Source: an uncultured Blautia sp. (GTDB taxonomy: Bacteria > Bacillota > Clostridia > Lachnospirales > Lachnospiraceae). From it: a DNA stretch of 64,000 bases. Below the pieces are notes generated by a model. That model was not told the DNA's origin, searched no databases, and saw only the letters and a list, made by a program, of their open reading frames with translations. The stretch is taken from assembly GCA_900541985.1 (NCBI GenBank), contig UQLX01000001.1:124001-188000 (forward strand). Reading direction: 5' to 3'. Positions 25,738-34,903 of this stretch are shown one piece after another (the stretch's first letter is position 1; every line of letters begins with the position of its first letter). A program made the position numbers and the translations under genes.

Positions 25738-28392
25738 ATGAGCAAAGAACTTGCAAAGACGTATGATCCGAAAGGACTGGAAGAGCGCCTGTACAAAAAA
25801 TGGATGGATAACGGTTATTTCCATGCAAAAGTAAATCCCGATAAGAAACCCTTTACCATTGTGATGCCGCCGCCGAACGTTACCGGCCAGCTTCATATGG
25901 GCCATGCTCTTGACGAGACAATGCAGGATATTCTGATCCGATTCAAGAGAATGCAGGGCTATGAGGCACTGTGGCAGCCGGGAACAGACCATGCTGCGAT
26001 CGCTACAGAGGTGAAGGTCATTGACAAGCTGAAACAGGAAGGCATTGACAAGCACGAGATCGGCCGCGAAGAATTTCTGAAGCATGCATGGGCATGGAAG
26101 GAAGAGTACGGCGGAAAGATCATCAATCAGCTGAAGAAACTGGGCGCTTCCGCAGACTGGGAAAGGGAGCGCTTTACCATGGACGAGGGCTGCTCCAAGG
26201 CTGTTCAGGAAGTGTTTATCAAGCTTTATGAAAAAGGTTATATCTATAAAGGCTCCAGAATCATCAACTGGTGTCCGGTATGCCAGACTTCCATTTCTGA
26301 TGCAGAGGTAGAGCATGAGGACCAGGACGGATTTTTCTGGCACATCAATTATCCAATCGTTGGAGAAGAGGGACGTTTTGTAGAAATCGCTACCACACGT
26401 CCGGAGACACTTCTGGGAGATACTGCCGTTGCCGTAAATCCTGAGGACGAAAGATACAAAGATCTGGTAGGAAAAATGCTGAAGCTGCCGCTGACAGACC
26501 GTGAGATCCCGGTTGTGGCAGATGAGTATGTTGACAAAGAATTTGGAACCGGATGTGTAAAGATCACACCGGCTCATGACCCGAATGACTTTGAGGTAGG
26601 GAAACGTCACAATCTTCCGGAGATCAACATCATGAATGATGATGCCACCATCAATTCTCTTGGCGGCAAATATGCCGGAATGGATCGTTACGAGGCTCGT
26701 AAGGCAATGGTTGCCGATCTTGAGGAGCAGGGACTTCTGGTTAAGGTAGTTCCTCATTCTCACAGTGTTGGAACGCATGACCGCTGCGGAACTACCGTAG
26801 AGCCTATGATCAAGCCTCAGTGGTTTGTACGCATGGATGAAATGGCAAAAGCTGCCATTGACGCTCTGAACGACGGAGACCTGGAATTTGTTCCGGCAAG
26901 CTTTGGAAAAACTTACCTTCACTGGCTGGAAAATATCCGTGACTGGTGTATCTCCCGTCAGCTGTGGTGGGGACACAGGATCCCGGCTTACTACTGCGAT
27001 GAATGCGGTGAAGTGGTTGTTGCCCGTGAGATGCCGGAGAAATGCCCGAAATGCGGCTGTACTCATCTCCACCAGGATGAAGATACACTGGATACCTGGT
27101 TCAGCTCTGCACTGTGGCCGTTCTCCACTTTAGGATGGCCGGACAAGACAGAAGAGATGGAGTATTTCTATCCTACGGATGTACTGGTAACCGGATATGA
27201 CATTATTTTCTTCTGGGTTATCCGTATGGTATTCTCTGCTCTGGAACAGACCGGAAAGGCTCCTTTCCACCATGTTCTGATCCATGGTCTTGTAAGAGAC
27301 TCTCAGGGAAGAAAAATGAGTAAATCCCTTGGAAACGGTATTGATCCTCTTGAGGTCATTGATAAATATGGTGCAGATGCACTTCGTCTGACTCTGATTA
27401 CCGGAAATGCTCCGGGAAATGACATGCGTTTTTACTGGGAGAGAGTAGAATCCAGTCGTAACTTCGCAAACAAGATCTGGAATGCATCCAGATTTATCAT
27501 GATGAATCTGGAAGGCCATGATGCAGAAGCACCGGAAGATCTGAAGTCTCTGTGTATGGAAGATCAGTGGATCCTGTCCAGACTGAATACGGTTGTCCGT
27601 GAAGTAACAGAAAACATGGAAAAATATGAGCTGGGTATTGCTGTACAGAAGGTTTATGATTTCCTGTGGGATGAGCTTTGCGACTGGTATATTGAGATGG
27701 CAAAGGTTCGTCTGTGGAAAGCAGATGAAAATCCGAAGGCAGCAGGCGAGACTCTGTGGACTCTGCGTACCGTTCTTACAGAAGGATTGAAGCTGCTTCA
27801 TCCGTTTATGCCGTTTATCACAGAGGAAATTTACTGTACACTTCTTCCGGAAGAAGATTCGATCATGATTTCCGAATGGCCGGTATACACACCGGAGAGA
27901 AGCTTCCCTGAAGCCGAGAAAGCGGTAGAAGGATTTAAAGAGATTGTCAGAGGCATCCGTAATACACGTACAGAAATGAATGTACCGGTAAACCGCAAAA
28001 CAAGCCTGTATATTGTAGGAAGAGATACAGACACCTGTGTAAGATATGAAGCCTGCAAAAAATCTTTTGTAAACCTGGCGTTTTCCAAGGAGATCCATGT
28101 ACAGGAGAACAAAGAAGGAATCGGCGAGGATGCGGTTTCCGTAGTGGTTTCCGACGCAGTCGTTTATCTGCCGCTGGAAGATCTGGTAGACAGAGAAAAA
28201 GAGATTGAACGTCTGAAAAAAGAGCAGGAGCGTCTTACCAAAGAGATCGCACGCTGCCAGGGGATGCTGAACAACCCGAATTTTGTCAACAAAGCTCCTG
28301 CAGCTAAGGTGGATGCAGAAAAAGAAAAGCTTCAGAAATACGAAGAAATGATGGAAAAGGTAAACGTACAGCTTTCACAGATGCAGAAGTGA
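25738..28392 (+). CDS. valS: Valine-tRNA ligase
   Basis: Charges tRNA-Val in the cytoplasm; class I synthetase of 884 residues. HIGH motif is HMGH at 53-56 (NVTGQLHMGHA); KMSKS is GRKMSKSLGN. Between them lie the CP1 editing domain with TTRPETLLGDTAVAV and GTGCVKITPAHDPND. A zinc-ribbon-like CDECG...CPKCG pair is present in CP1-side sequence. The C-terminus has the expected coiled-coil arm (KEIERLKKEQERLTKEI). ATG 25738 follows CAGGAGG. Controlled by the upstream T-box. Confidence 0.97.
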   Translation: MSKELAKTYDPKGLEERLYKKWMDNGYFHAKVNPDKKPFTIVMPPPNVTGQLHMGHALDETMQDILIRFKRMQGYEALWQPGTDHAAIATEVKVIDKLKQEGIDKHEIGREEFLKHAWAWKEEYGGKIINQLKKLGASADWERERFTMDEGCSKAVQEVFIKLYEKGYIYKGSRIINWCPVCQTSISDAEVEHEDQDGFFWHINYPIVGEEGRFVEIATTRPETLLGDTAVAVNPEDERYKDLVGKMLKLPLTDREIPVVADEYVDKEFGTGCVKITPAHDPNDFEVGKRHNLPEINIMNDDATINSLGGKYAGMDRYEARKAMVADLEEQGLLVKVVPHSHSVGTHDRCGTTVEPMIKPQWFVRMDEMAKAAIDALNDGDLEFVPASFGKTYLHWLENIRDWCISRQLWWGHRIPAYYCDECGEVVVAREMPEKCPKCGCTHLHQDEDTLDTWFSSALWPFSTLGWPDKTEEMEYFYPTDVLVTGYDIIFFWVIRMVFSALEQTGKAPFHHVLIHGLVRDSQGRKMSKSLGNGIDPLEVIDKYGADALRLTLITGNAPGNDMRFYWERVESSRNFANKIWNASRFIMMNLEGHDAEAPEDLKSLCMEDQWILSRLNTVVREVTENMEKYELGIAVQKVYDFLWDELCDWYIEMAKVRLWKADENPKAAGETLWTLRTVLTEGLKLLHPFMPFITEEIYCTLLPEEDSIMISEWPVYTPERSFPEAEKAVEGFKEIVRGIRNTRTEMNVPVNRKTSLYIVGRDTDTCVRYEACKKSFVNLAFSKEIHVQENKEGIGEDAVSVVVSDAVVYLPLEDLVDREKEIERLKKEQERLTKEIARCQGMLNNPNFVNKAPAAKVDAEKEKLQKYEEMMEKVNVQLSQMQK

Positions 28393-28407
28393 TAAAGGAG
28401 CGTTAAG

Positions 28408-30429
28408 ATGAAATGGTATGATGTGTGCAACAAGATTTCTCTGCTGCTTCATGCGCTGGTCAGTGCAGTGGGGTACTTTCTGATCGAAGCGATCAGCAGG
28501 CACTCCTTTACAGAAGCATGGGATTTTATGACGGGCAGACCGCTGGTATTTGCCTATAATGCAGCACTGATCTTTACGACGTCCCTGATCGTATACCTGT
28601 TCAGGAGAAGATGCTTTATCCGTGTACTTTTATGTATGTTCTGGCTTCTGCTGGGAATTATAAACGGTGTGATACTGGCTACCCGTGTGACACCGTTTAC
28701 CGGTCCGGATCTCCATCTTCTGACAGATGGAATGGCGCTTCTGGAAAAATATCTTCCCAAATGGGGAGTGATCGTAGCGCTGATCGTTCTGGGATCTTTT
28801 GCCCTGACCCTCCTTGGTCTGATTGTAAAAGGACCGAAATTCAAGGGCAAACTAAAATATCGCTGGAATATTCCGCTGGTTCTGGCCGGTATCCTGGCAT
28901 TTGCAGGCCTGACACAGCTGGCGCTTGAAAAAAGAGTGCTTTCCAATTACTTTGGAAATATTGCTTTTGCCTATGAGGATTATGGATATCCCTACTGTCT
29001 GGGCGTTACCATTTTTGATACAGGGATCACCTGCCCCCGGGATTATTCGGAAGGAGAGATCAGGCGGATTGAAAATACAGAAAAAAATCTGCCGGAAACA
29101 AAGGAAGGAGAGCATCCGAATATCATTTTCCTGCAGCTGGAATCCTTTTTTGATCCGGAGCTGGTAGATTATCTGGAAATGTCAGAGGATCCGATTCCGG
29201 TATTCCGAAAATTGATGAAAGAATATACTTCAGGATATTATAAGGTACCGTCTGTAGGAGCCGGCACAGCCAATACGGAATTTGAATCCATTACCGGAAT
29301 GAGCCTTCATTATTTCGGACCGGGAGAATATCCCTATAAGAGTATCCTGAAGGAAACAACCTGTGAAAGCGCGCCTTATGTGCTGAAGGATCTGGGATAC
29401 TCCACCCATGCGATACATAACAATGAGGCGAACTTCTATGGAAGAAGATCCATTTTCCCGAATCTGGGATTTGACACCTTTACTTCCGCAGAATATATGC
29501 CGGAGGAAGATGATAAGAACCCACTGGGATGGACCAGAGACCGTGTCCTTACAGATGAGATCATCAAATGTCTGGATTCTACAGAAGCTCAGTCGGATTA
29601 TGTATATACCATCTCTGTTCAGGGACATGGATCTTATCCGGAGGAGCCGGAGCTGGAGGAACCGGAGATCACAGTGACAGGCTCTCCTACAGAGGTGAAA
29701 AACAATCAGTGGGAGTATTATGTGAATCAGCTCCGCGAGATGGATAACTTTGTGAAGGAACTGACCGATGCTCTGGAGGAATATCCGGAGGATGTGGTTC
29801 TGGTTATGTATGGAGACCATCTTCCTACCATGGATCTAACTGTGGAGGATGTGGAGAATCGATATCTTTTCCAGACACAATATGTAATGTGGGACAACTT
29901 TGGTCTGGAGAAAAAAGACGTAAACCTTGCCGCATACCAGATGGCTGCAGAGGTCATGGATCGTGTGGGTATTCATGAAGGAACTGTTTTCCGTTATCAT
30001 CAGGCACGAAGAAATACCAAGAACTATCAGGTGGATCTGGAGACTCTTCAGTATGACCTGCTTTACGGGGAACATTATTCCTATGATGGAGAAAATCCTT
30101 TTAAGAGAACAAAAATGCGTCTGGGTCTTTATGATACGACCCTGGACGGCATTTCCCTGGTATCTGCCTGGGATCATACCTACCGGGTCACAGGAACCAA
30201 TTTTACACCTTCCAGTCAGGTAAAGCTCAACGGGGAATGGTATGAAACAGTTTATGTGAATCCGACAACCCTGATGATATCCGGCACAGAGCTGAATGAT
30301 TTCGACAGGATCTCTGTTGTGCAGAGAAGCAACAGTTCCACCAGAAAAGCACTGAGCAAGAGCTATGACCGTTCCTGCTATATGCTGTATGATGAAAACA
30401 AATGGAAACTGCCGACGGAAGATAACTGA
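28408..30429 (+). CDS. LTA synthase-family sulfatase-like membrane protein
   Basis: 673 residues. Four to five membrane helices fill residues 10-185, followed by an extracellular alkaline-phosphatase-fold domain. Metal and nucleophile sites typical of LtaS are seen: IIFLQLESFF (Glu), GAGTANTEFESITGM (nucleophilic Thr), YGDHLP (Asp-His). A roughly 100-residue C-terminal beta domain (DGISLVSAWDHTYRVTGTNFTPSSQVKLNG) resembles an IPT/Ig-like fold, not present in classic LtaS. Family members transfer phosphoglycerol to lipoteichoic acid or related glycolipids. AAAGGAG precedes the start, 15 nt after valS. Confidence 0.87.
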   Translation: MKWYDVCNKISLLLHALVSAVGYFLIEAISRHSFTEAWDFMTGRPLVFAYNAALIFTTSLIVYLFRRRCFIRVLLCMFWLLLGIINGVILATRVTPFTGPDLHLLTDGMALLEKYLPKWGVIVALIVLGSFALTLLGLIVKGPKFKGKLKYRWNIPLVLAGILAFAGLTQLALEKRVLSNYFGNIAFAYEDYGYPYCLGVTIFDTGITCPRDYSEGEIRRIENTEKNLPETKEGEHPNIIFLQLESFFDPELVDYLEMSEDPIPVFRKLMKEYTSGYYKVPSVGAGTANTEFESITGMSLHYFGPGEYPYKSILKETTCESAPYVLKDLGYSTHAIHNNEANFYGRRSIFPNLGFDTFTSAEYMPEEDDKNPLGWTRDRVLTDEIIKCLDSTEAQSDYVYTISVQGHGSYPEEPELEEPEITVTGSPTEVKNNQWEYYVNQLREMDNFVKELTDALEEYPEDVVLVMYGDHLPTMDLTVEDVENRYLFQTQYVMWDNFGLEKKDVNLAAYQMAAEVMDRVGIHEGTVFRYHQARRNTKNYQVDLETLQYDLLYGEHYSYDGENPFKRTKMRLGLYDTTLDGISLVSAWDHTYRVTGTNFTPSSQVKLNGEWYETVYVNPTTLMISGTELNDFDRISVVQRSNSSTRKALSKSYDRSCYMLYDENKWKLPTEDN

Positions 30430-30459
30430 TTCTGGCGAATAAAAGATTACGATTGGTAC

Positions 30460-30531
30460 TGGACATATTTCACCACTCATATATAATGATATCGTAGCGG
30501 TCTGTTACGGGGCGAAGCCCCGGCCGCTGCG
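30460..30531 (+). promoter_or_regulatory. folC promoter and 5' hairpin
   Basis: TGGACA (30460-30465), 16 bp, TATAAT (30482-30487). A GC-rich two-tier hairpin follows at once: CGTAGCGG (30493-30500) with CCGCTGCG (30524-30531), and inside it CGGGGC (30508-30513) with GCCCCG (30517-30522). There is no T-run, so it is not a standard terminator. Confidence 0.6.
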
Positions 30532-30561
30532 AATACATTAGATGAAGTGGTGAATTTTTTT

Positions 30562-31857
30562 ATGAATTACAGTGAAGCAGTTGCGTATATTGAAGAAACT
30601 CCGAAATTTACAACAAAAAACAAGCTTTCTCATACGAAGGAGTGCCTGGAGCGTCTGGGGCATCCGGAAAAGCAGTTTAAGGTCATCCATGTGGCAGGGA
30701 CGAATGGAAAAGGAAGTACCTGTGCTTTTCTGGCATCGATATTCAGAGAAGCAGGCTATTCCTGCGGACTGTTTACCTCTCCTCATCTGGTAGTGATCAA
30801 TGAGCGTTTTCAGATCAATGAGAAAAATATTGATGACGCTGCTTTTTTAAATGCTTTTGAGAAGGTAAAGGCTCTTGCAGATGAACTGGTAGCGGAGGGA
30901 AATTATCATCCCACATATTTTGAGATGCTGTTTCTCATGGGAATGGTGATCTTTGCAGACGCAGGGGTGGACTATGTAATGCTGGAGACCGGCCTTGGAG
31001 GAAGACTGGATGCCACGACGGCAGTGGAAGATCCGGCTGCCTGTGTGATTACCTCAATCAGTTTTGACCACATGCAGTATCTTGGGAATACCATAGGTGA
31101 GATCGCCTCGGAAAAAGCCGGAATCATTGTGCCGGGAGTGCCTGTGATCTATGACGGAAATGATCCGGAGGCCGCACAGGTGATCCGTAGCCATGCAGTT
31201 TCTCTGGGAAGCCCTTATTATGAAGTAAAGAAAACAGATGCGAAAATCCTGCGAAATACAAATGCAGGCATTGATTTTTCCATGGAGAATGAGTATTATG
31301 AAAATACCATCTTCTCGATTCCTTTTATTGCCGGTTATCAGGTGATGAATGCTTCTCTGGCTCTGAAGACGGCAGAGGTTCTGAAAGACAGAGTGGAGAT
31401 CCCGAAAGAAGCGGTGCAGAAGGGACTGAGGGAAACACGCTGGCAGGGACGGATGGAAACCATTCTTCCCGGTGTGATCGTAGACGGGGCACATAATGAG
31501 GATGGTGTGGAGAAGTTTGTGGAAACGGCAGAGCATTTCCAGGAGGAATATCCTCTTACCCTGCTGTTTTCGGCAGTGGATGATAAAGACTATACAGACA
31601 TGATCCGCACTGTTCTGGGGAGGATTCGCTTCCGCCATGTGATAGTAACACAGGTGGGCGGTTATCGTAAGGTTCCGGCAGAGAAGCTGGCAGAAATATT
31701 CCGGGAAGAGGGCTGCGCCTCTGCCCGAAGCTGTGAAAATGTAGAAGAGGCATTTCAGAAGGCTCTTGAATGTAAGGGAGAGGACGGAATGTTGTTCTGT
31801 GTAGGCTCTCTTTATCTGGTTGGAGAGATCAAGGCGATCCTTCAGAGAGAGCGGTAA
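30562..31857 (+). CDS. folC: Folylpolyglutamate synthase / dihydrofolate synthase
   Basis: Mur-ligase-family enzyme that adds glutamate to folates in the cytoplasm. 431 residues. Seen: ATP site HVAGTNGKGSTCAFL, the omega-loop FTSPHLVVINERFQIN, MLETGLGGRLDATT, SISFDHMQYLGNT and the C-domain VDGAHNEDG. ATG 30562 gives the usual MNYSEAVAYIEE start; two in-frame GTG codons upstream would add VVNFF and lack the family sequence. It begins a three-gene run with the small gene and the TPR gene. Confidence 0.95.
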   Translation: MNYSEAVAYIEETPKFTTKNKLSHTKECLERLGHPEKQFKVIHVAGTNGKGSTCAFLASIFREAGYSCGLFTSPHLVVINERFQINEKNIDDAAFLNAFEKVKALADELVAEGNYHPTYFEMLFLMGMVIFADAGVDYVMLETGLGGRLDATTAVEDPAACVITSISFDHMQYLGNTIGEIASEKAGIIVPGVPVIYDGNDPEAAQVIRSHAVSLGSPYYEVKKTDAKILRNTNAGIDFSMENEYYENTIFSIPFIAGYQVMNASLALKTAEVLKDRVEIPKEAVQKGLRETRWQGRMETILPGVIVDGAHNEDGVEKFVETAEHFQEEYPLTLLFSAVDDKDYTDMIRTVLGRIRFRHVIVTQVGGYRKVPAEKLAEIFREEGCASARSCENVEEAFQKALECKGEDGMLFCVGSLYLVGEIKAILQRER

Positions 31858-31868
31858 GGAGGAAAATT

Positions 31869-32024
31869 TTGTTAGATTACGAAGAGGAACTGAAGAAGTT
31901 TGAACCGTGTCTGGATGTGACAGATGCCGAAAGCGCTATTTATGAAAAGGAGCTGACGGACATCCTTGATGTGCTTCAGGAGGTACTGCGTGAAGCAAAA
32001 AGCGGCAGACGCGTAAAACGATAA
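31869..32024 (+). CDS. Small acidic protein of unknown function
   Basis: A 51-codon frame with a TTG start six bases after a perfect AGGAGG, 11 nt downstream of folC and 14 nt upstream of the TPR gene. It reads MLDYEEELKKFEPCLDV... and ends KSGRRVKR. It looks helical and highly charged, without membrane segment or known motif. The strong ribosome site and tight packing argue that it is real. No function can be assigned. Confidence 0.65.
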   Translation: MLDYEEELKKFEPCLDVTDAESAIYEKELTDILDVLQEVLREAKSGRRVKR

Positions 32025-32038
32025 GGAGAACTCTGCAG

Positions 32039-33319
32039 ATGAATTGTGTGAACTGCGGTGCATTTCTGACAGATGCGGATCTGGATTACTGTCCAAACTG
32101 CGGATATAATGTACTGATCCAGAAAAAAATAGATTATCTTTCCAAAAGCCTGTACAATCAGGGCCTGGAAAAGGCCAGCATACGTGATCTTTCCGGCGCG
32201 ATTGCATGCCTGAAGCAAAGCCTGATCTATGACAAAAGGAACATTCCGGCCAGAAATCTTCTGGGACTGGTTTATTTTGAAACTGGTGAAGTAGTGGCTG
32301 CTTTGAGCGAGTGGGTCATCAGCAAAAATCTTCAGCCGTCCAGAAATCTGGCCTCCGAATATATTGCCAGACTTCAGGCAAATTCCAATAAACTGAAGGC
32401 TATTAATGTGACGATCAAGAAATATAACCATGCCCTTCTTCTGTGCAGGGAAGGTCATGAGGATATGGCTGCCATTCAGCTCAGGAGAATTTTGTCTCAG
32501 AATCCCAAGCTGATCAAGGGATATCATCTTCTGGCACTGATTCAGATCAGAAATCAGGAGTGGAATAAAGCGAGAAGAACACTGAAAAAAGCGGCAAAGA
32601 TTGACAAAACAAACACAACAACTCTCCGTTTCCTGCGGGAAGTGGAGGAGCAGACAGGAGTTCCAACCAGGCTGGAACGACAGAAAAAAGGATTTTTCCA
32701 TGTGGTCAAAAATAAAGAACCGGAATATGATCCGGCAGAAAGTGAGTATGCAGTGCAGGCTCCGGTATACAGAGAAAGATCCAGACTTCCTGTTTTTCTG
32801 CTCCTTATGTCGGGAATGATCGCAGGTGCAGTGGCTTTCTGGCTTCTGGCGGTTCCCGCTATTAAGCAGAGAATTTATCAGCAGGCAAATGAACAGATCG
32901 TTCAGTACAGTGAATCTCTGGCAACACAGGGCGCTGAGCTTACCAGAGCACAGGGAGAGGCACAGGAATCAGGTAATACGGCTGAGGCAGTATCTGCAAG
33001 GCTGGAAGAAGAGGAAGCAAGAAGCCAGAGCTATGAGGCTCTTATGACCGCTTATACCAGTTATCAGCAGCAAAACCTGGATGAGGCGGCAATGGCGGTC
33101 AAAAACGTCCAGGTAGATGTGCTCTCGGATTCTATGAAGGCTGTATACGTTACGATACGGGATGCCACAGGAGTAGCCGGAATCGGGGACGAAGAGCAGC
33201 CTCAGACAGATACCGGAGAGGGTGAATCCTATGAAGACGAATCCTACGACGAGAGCTATTACGATGAAGGTTATGAAGACGAAAGTTACCATGACGAAGG
33301 CTATGAGGAAGAATACTGA
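32039..33319 (+). CDS. Zinc-ribbon and TPR membrane protein
   Basis: 426 residues. N-terminal zinc ribbon with Cys at 3, 6, 18 and 21 (CVNC...CPNC). Helical repeats of TPR type occupy about 35-215 (ALSEWVISKNLQPS, LLALIQIRNQEWNKARRTLKKAAKID). One membrane helix lies at about 248-270. An extracellular helical segment of about 100 residues follows, then a Tyr/Glu/Asp-rich tail of about 35 residues with repeated DESY/DEGY units. Probably a scaffold with a cytoplasmic TPR face; the partner is unknown. AAGGAG precedes the ATG. A terminator follows. Confidence 0.88.
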   Translation: MNCVNCGAFLTDADLDYCPNCGYNVLIQKKIDYLSKSLYNQGLEKASIRDLSGAIACLKQSLIYDKRNIPARNLLGLVYFETGEVVAALSEWVISKNLQPSRNLASEYIARLQANSNKLKAINVTIKKYNHALLLCREGHEDMAAIQLRRILSQNPKLIKGYHLLALIQIRNQEWNKARRTLKKAAKIDKTNTTTLRFLREVEEQTGVPTRLERQKKGFFHVVKNKEPEYDPAESEYAVQAPVYRERSRLPVFLLLMSGMIAGAVAFWLLAVPAIKQRIYQQANEQIVQYSESLATQGAELTRAQGEAQESGNTAEAVSARLEEEEARSQSYEALMTAYTSYQQQNLDEAAMAVKNVQVDVLSDSMKAVYVTIRDATGVAGIGDEEQPQTDTGEGESYEDESYDESYYDEGYEDESYHDEGYEEEY

Positions 33320-33339
33320 GAAGAGAAGCCTCGGAGCAG

Positions 33340-33369
33340 AGGACGTGCAGAAATGCATGTCCTTTTTTT
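33340..33369 (+). terminator. Terminator before spoIIAA
   Basis: AGGACGTGCA with TGCATGTCCT, GAAA loop, then seven T. It separates the folC unit from the spoIIA operon. Confidence 0.9.
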
Positions 33370-33423
33370 CTGCGCAAAAACGGGAAAAAAGGAATAAAGG
33401 TAAAAATAAGGGGGAAATATAGA

Positions 33424-33756
33424 ATGGATGCAATGTTTGACATGCAGGGAGCGGTTCTTACGGTCCATCTTCCTGCAGATGTGGATCACCCGGTATCGGA
33501 TCAGGTAAGAAGGGAGTCGGACAGGATCATGGGAAGCATGTATGTCAGAACCATGGTCTTTGATTTTGATAAGACAGATTTTATGGACAGCTCCGGAATC
33601 GGACTTCTTATGGGCAGATACCGTGCGTTGGGGATGCGCCAGGGGTGTATCCGCGCCGTGCAGGTCAGCAGTCATATTGACAGGCTGCTGCACCTGTCGG
33701 GCGTTCATCGGTATATTGAGATTCAAAAATCAGAAGGAGAGGAGAAAAAAGAATGA
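33424..33756 (+). CDS. spoIIAA: Anti-sigma F factor antagonist
   Basis: STAS-domain protein of 110 residues. When dephosphorylated in the forespore it binds SpoIIAB and frees sigma F. The phosphorylatable Ser lies in the signature DKTDFMDSSGIGLLMGRY. The protein starts MDAMFDMQGAVLTVHLPAD behind GGGGGAAATATAGA. It overlaps spoIIAB by 4 nt (ATGA), giving the classic spoIIAA-AB-AC operon. Confidence 0.96.
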   Translation: MDAMFDMQGAVLTVHLPADVDHPVSDQVRRESDRIMGSMYVRTMVFDFDKTDFMDSSGIGLLMGRYRALGMRQGCIRAVQVSSHIDRLLHLSGVHRYIEIQKSEGEEKKE

Positions 33757-34178
33757 AAAATACCAATGAAATGACATTGATCTTTGACAGCCGTCCGGTA
33801 AATGAAGGGATGGCCCGTATTGCGGCAGCTTCGTTTTGTACCCAGCTGAATCCGACTCTGGAAGAGGTGGCGGATCTGAAGACAGCGGTATCAGAAGCTG
33901 TCACAAACTGTATCATCCATGGATATGAAGGAGAGGTACATAAGATACGGATGGATATGAAGCTGAAAGGCCAGGAACTTTTTGTAGACATTACAGATCA
34001 GGGTGTGGGGATTGCGGATATAAAAAAAGCCATGGAACCTCTTTATACAACCAAGCCGGAAAAAGAACGGTCCGGAATGGGTTTTACGTTCATGGAAGCC
34101 TTTATGGATGAGGTGACGGTAGATTCAGAAGTGGGTGTGGGAACCTCGGTTCATATGAAAAAGACCATCAGAAGGTAA
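33753..34178 (+). CDS. spoIIAB: Anti-sigma F factor (serine kinase)
   Basis: A 141-residue GHKL-fold kinase that holds sigma F inactive and phosphorylates SpoIIAA. Seen: N-box LKTAVSEAVTNCIIHGYEG, G1 box DQGVGI, and the ATP lid KPEKERSGMGFTFMEAFMDEV. Located between its two partners, with start coupled to spoIIAA. Confidence 0.97.
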   Translation: MKNTNEMTLIFDSRPVNEGMARIAAASFCTQLNPTLEEVADLKTAVSEAVTNCIIHGYEGEVHKIRMDMKLKGQELFVDITDQGVGIADIKKAMEPLYTTKPEKERSGMGFTFMEAFMDEVTVDSEVGVGTSVHMKKTIRR

Positions 34179-34189
34179 AAGGAGGGAGA

Positions 34190-34903
34190 ATGGAAGATAC
34201 TCTTGCCCTGATCGGGCGTGCGCACCAGGGAGATAAAGAGGCAAGAGATACGATATTTAAAGAAAATACAGGACTGATCTACAGCGTGGCAAAACGTTTT
34301 CTTGGACGGGGTGTGGAAATGGAAGACCTTTTCCAGATCGGCAGTATTGGACTTCTCAAGGCTGTGGATAAATTTGATCTTTCGTTTGAAGTGAAATTTT
34401 CCACCTATGCAGTGCCTATGATCGCAGGAGAGATCAGACGTTTCCTGAGGGACGACGGGATGTTGAAGGTAAGTAGATCCATGAAAGAAAACTGCTTCAG
34501 GATTGCTCAGGAAAAAGAAACTCTGGGACGGACTCTTGGACGGGAACCTACCATGGGGGAGCTGGCGGAAAAGCTGGGCATGGAGCCGGAAGAGATCGCC
34601 ATGACAATGGAATCGGCAGCTCCGGTAGAATCCATCTATAAAACGGTACATCAGGGAGAAGGAAATGAAGTATTACTGGCAGACCGGCTGGAGGAAGAAA
34701 GAGATCATCAGGAAAAGCTTCTGAACAGGCTGCTGCTTGAGGGAATGTTGGAGAAACTGGAAAAGGAGGAGCGGAGACTTATCTGTATGCGTTATTTTCA
34801 GGATATGACCCAGACGGAGATTGCCGGCCGTCTGGGTGTATCCCAGGTACAGGTTTCCAGAATGGAAAAAAGGATCCTGAACAGGCTGAGATCTTTTTTG
34901 TAA
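34190..34903 (+). CDS. sigF: RNA polymerase sporulation sigma factor SigF
   Basis: The first forespore-specific sigma factor. 237 residues with region 2 (MEDLFQIGSIGLLKAVDKFDLS, FSTYAVPMIAGEIRRFLRDDG), region 3 (LGREPTMGELAEKLG) and region 4 helix-turn-helix (MTQTEIAGRLGVSQVQVSRME). GGAGGG precedes the ATG. Its TAA abuts the stop codon of the convergent spoVAA without any gap. Confidence 0.97.
   Translation: MEDTLALIGRAHQGDKEARDTIFKENTGLIYSVAKRFLGRGVEMEDLFQIGSIGLLKAVDKFDLSFEVKFSTYAVPMIAGEIRRFLRDDGMLKVSRSMKENCFRIAQEKETLGRTLGREPTMGELAEKLGMEPEEIAMTMESAAPVESIYKTVHQGEGNEVLLADRLEEERDHQEKLLNRLLLEGMLEKLEKEERRLICMRYFQDMTQTEIAGRLGVSQVQVSRMEKRILNRLRSFL

Noticed and set aside
33388..33419. Sigma-H-like promoter before spoIIAA (AAAGGAATA ... 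GGGGAAATA)
   Set aside because: The -35 matches well, but the -10 deviates, the spacer is 14 bp and the start would fall inside the ATG. No reliable spoIIA promoter could be named.
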